Origin: Streptomyces sp. MNU76
GTDB lineage: Bacteria; Actinomycetota; Actinomycetes; Streptomycetales; Streptomycetaceae
DNA length: 64,000 bases
Direction of reading: 5' to 3'
Assembly: GCF_020982545.1 (NCBI RefSeq)
Contig: NZ_JAJKLK010000019.1
Coordinates: 868,001-932,000, forward strand
Numbering within the stretch: the stretch's first letter is position 1; each line of letters starts with the position of its first letter. Of the stretch, positions 62,970 to 64,000 are shown piece after piece. Below the pieces are notes generated by a model that made no database searches, had not been told where the DNA came from, and saw only the letters and a list, made by a program, of their open reading frames with translations. Position numbers and translations under genes: made by a program.

Positions 62970-63551
62970 GTGGGGACCGTAACGATCGGTGTGTCGATCG
63001 CGGTCCCGGAGCCCCACGGCAGCCAGCTCCAGGAGCGGCGCACGGGCTTCGGCGACGCCGCGGCTCACGGCATCCCCACGCACGTCACGCTGCTGCCGCC
63101 GACCGAGGTCGAGGCCACCGACCTCCCGGCGATCGAGGCGCACCTCCGCGAGGTAGCGGCGGCCGGACGGCCCTTCCCGATGCGGCTGTCCGGCACGGGC
63201 ACCTTCCGCCCGCTCTCGCCCGTCGTGTACGTGCGGGTCGTCGAGGGGGGCGAGGCCTGCACCTGGTTGCAGAAGCAGGTCCGGGACGCGTCGGGACCCG
63301 TGGCACGCGAGTTGAACTTCCCGTACCACCCGCACGTCACCGTGGCGCACGGCATCGCCGAGGAGGCGATGGACCGGGCGTTCGAGGAGCTCGCCGGGTA
63401 CGAGGCGCAGTGGCCCTGCACCGGGTTCGCGCTCTACGAGCAGGGTTCCGACGGGGTCTGGCGCAAGCTGCGGGAGTTCGCGTTCGGCGGGTCCGTGGTG
63501 CCGCCGCAGGCGGGTGCGCCGGTCGGAGACACGACGCTGCCCGCGCGGTGA
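62970..63551 (+). CDS. 2'-5' RNA ligase / 2H phosphoesterase family protein
   Basis: 193 residues. Two HxT motifs of the 2H superfamily are present: HVTLLPP (about residue 38) and HVTVAH (about residue 125). These proteins hydrolyse or join 2',5'- or cyclic phosphodiesters in RNA or nucleotides; the substrate here is not known. The GTG at 62970 follows AGGAGA; longer upstream frames run through the repeat region and are not credible. Soluble, no export signal. Confidence 0.88.
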   Translation: MGTVTIGVSIAVPEPHGSQLQERRTGFGDAAAHGIPTHVTLLPPTEVEATDLPAIEAHLREVAAAGRPFPMRLSGTGTFRPLSPVVYVRVVEGGEACTWLQKQVRDASGPVARELNFPYHPHVTVAHGIAEEAMDRAFEELAGYEAQWPCTGFALYEQGSDGVWRKLREFAFGGSVVPPQAGAPVGDTTLPAR

Positions 63552-63620
63552 CGTCGGGCGCCGGGTGAGTGGGACCGCTCCGGGAGGGGTGGTTCAGCGG
63601 GCTTCGCGCGCGGTAACGGG

Positions 63621-63667
63621 TTCGTGGGGGCTGCTCGCGCAGTTCCCCGCGCCCCCTGAGGGGCGCT
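63621..63667 (-). repeat. Dispersed intergenic repeat, copy C (reverse orientation)
   Basis: CTCGCGCAGTTCCCCGCGCC then CCTGAGGGGCGC, the reverse complement of the core at 1741. It overlaps the stop of the reductase gene. Confidence 0.75.
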
Positions 63668-64000
63668 ACAGCGGCAGGCGGCGGAAGATCGGCCTCGGCA
63701 GGTGCCTCAGGGCCGTCATCACCAGGCGTAGCGCACCCGGGACCCAGACCGTCTCCGAGCGGCGGCGCAGCCCCAGCTCGATGGCGGTGGCCACCGCTTC
63801 CGGGGTCGTGGCGAAGGGGCTCTCCGGGCGGCCCGCCGTCATGCTCGTGCGGACGAAGCCGGGGCGGACGAGCATGACGTGGGCCCCGGTGCCGTGGAGG
63901 GCGTCGCCCAGGCCCTGGGTGAAGGTGTCGAGGCCGGCCTTGCTGGAGCCGTAGATGAAGTTGGAGCGGCGGGCCCGCTCGGCGGCGACGGAGGACAGGA
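63666..64000 (-). CDS. Short-chain dehydrogenase, DprE2-like (partial)
   Basis: The C-terminal part of an SDR-fold oxidoreductase that runs off the window. The catalytic YxxxK motif is visible as YGSSKAGLD, followed by VMLVRPGFVRTSMTAG and the C-terminal RLVMTALRHLPRPIFRRLPL. This ending matches DprE2-type enzymes, which reduce the decaprenyl-phospho-ketoribose intermediate in arabinan precursor synthesis. The start is outside the window. Confidence 0.82.
   Translation of the reverse strand, partial: LSSVAAERARRSNFIYGSSKAGLDTFTQGLGDALHGTGAHVMLVRPGFVRTSMTAGRPESPFATTPEAVATAIELGLRRRSETVWVPGALRLVMTALRHLPRPIFRRLPL

Overview
The window is a 64 kb piece of a very GC-rich actinobacterial chromosome. 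The codon bias, the protein families (DUF4429-SHOCT, PspC-type kinase, paired NlpC/P60 hydrolases, DUF3017, DUF6350, XRE-DUF2690) and the order of housekeeping genes all point to Streptomyces; the species cannot be told from the sequence. The layout is core-chromosome: purine and one-carbon metabolism, two TCA-cycle steps, DNA repair, cell-wall hydrolases and regulators, with one short accessory patch at about 15.5-16.9 kb. No tRNA, rRNA, CRISPR array, prophage or biosynthetic cluster was seen.

Layout. 0-11 kb: lipoprotein, chorismate mutase behind a leader-peptide attenuator, guaA, a PNPOx-fold protein, a class II aldolase, a DUF4429/SHOCT protein and membrane proteins. 9-13.4 kb: a PspC-type membrane protein divergent from a PspC-histidine kinase and NarL-type regulator. 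13.5-18.1 kb: two paralogous NlpC/P60 hydrolases flanking a small accessory patch; the second sits behind a c-di-AMP (ydaO-type) riboswitch. 18.5-24 kb: pcrA, an M23 endopeptidase and a lipase. 24.7-33.5 kb: icmB, then a divergent cluster of DUF5691 and SWIM genes facing MoxR-ATPase, DUF5682 and VWA genes. 33.7-47.3 kb: repeat-rich secreted protein, sucCD, a degenerate sigma-like membrane protein, DUF6350/PerM, purN-purH, folD-DUF3017. 47.9-52.3 kb: two XRE-transmembrane proteins around a secreted peptidoglycan-binding-like protein, then mdh. 52.5-64 kb: membrane protein with a TTA codon, epoxide hydrolase and WYL regulator, a ygiBC-like pair, glyA behind a ZTP riboswitch, an ECF sigma locus, trpS, a 2H phosphoesterase and the end of a DprE2-like reductase.

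How it works together. Four regulatory layers can be read directly from the DNA: a Phe/Tyr-codon leader on chorismate mutase, a c-di-AMP switch on a wall hydrolase, a ZTP switch on glyA, and matching ECF promoters in front of the sigma gene and a neighbouring membrane protein. The promoters of pcrA and of the SWIM gene, and more weakly the MoxR gene, match the mycobacterial RecA-independent DNA-damage motif (TTGTCRGTG-N8-TANNNT). This suggests that the poorly understood MoxR/VWA/SWIM cluster is damage-inducible, and it is the most interesting candidate system in the window. Several otherwise intact genes carry a one-base shift in a G or C run; these may be sequence errors rather than real mutations.
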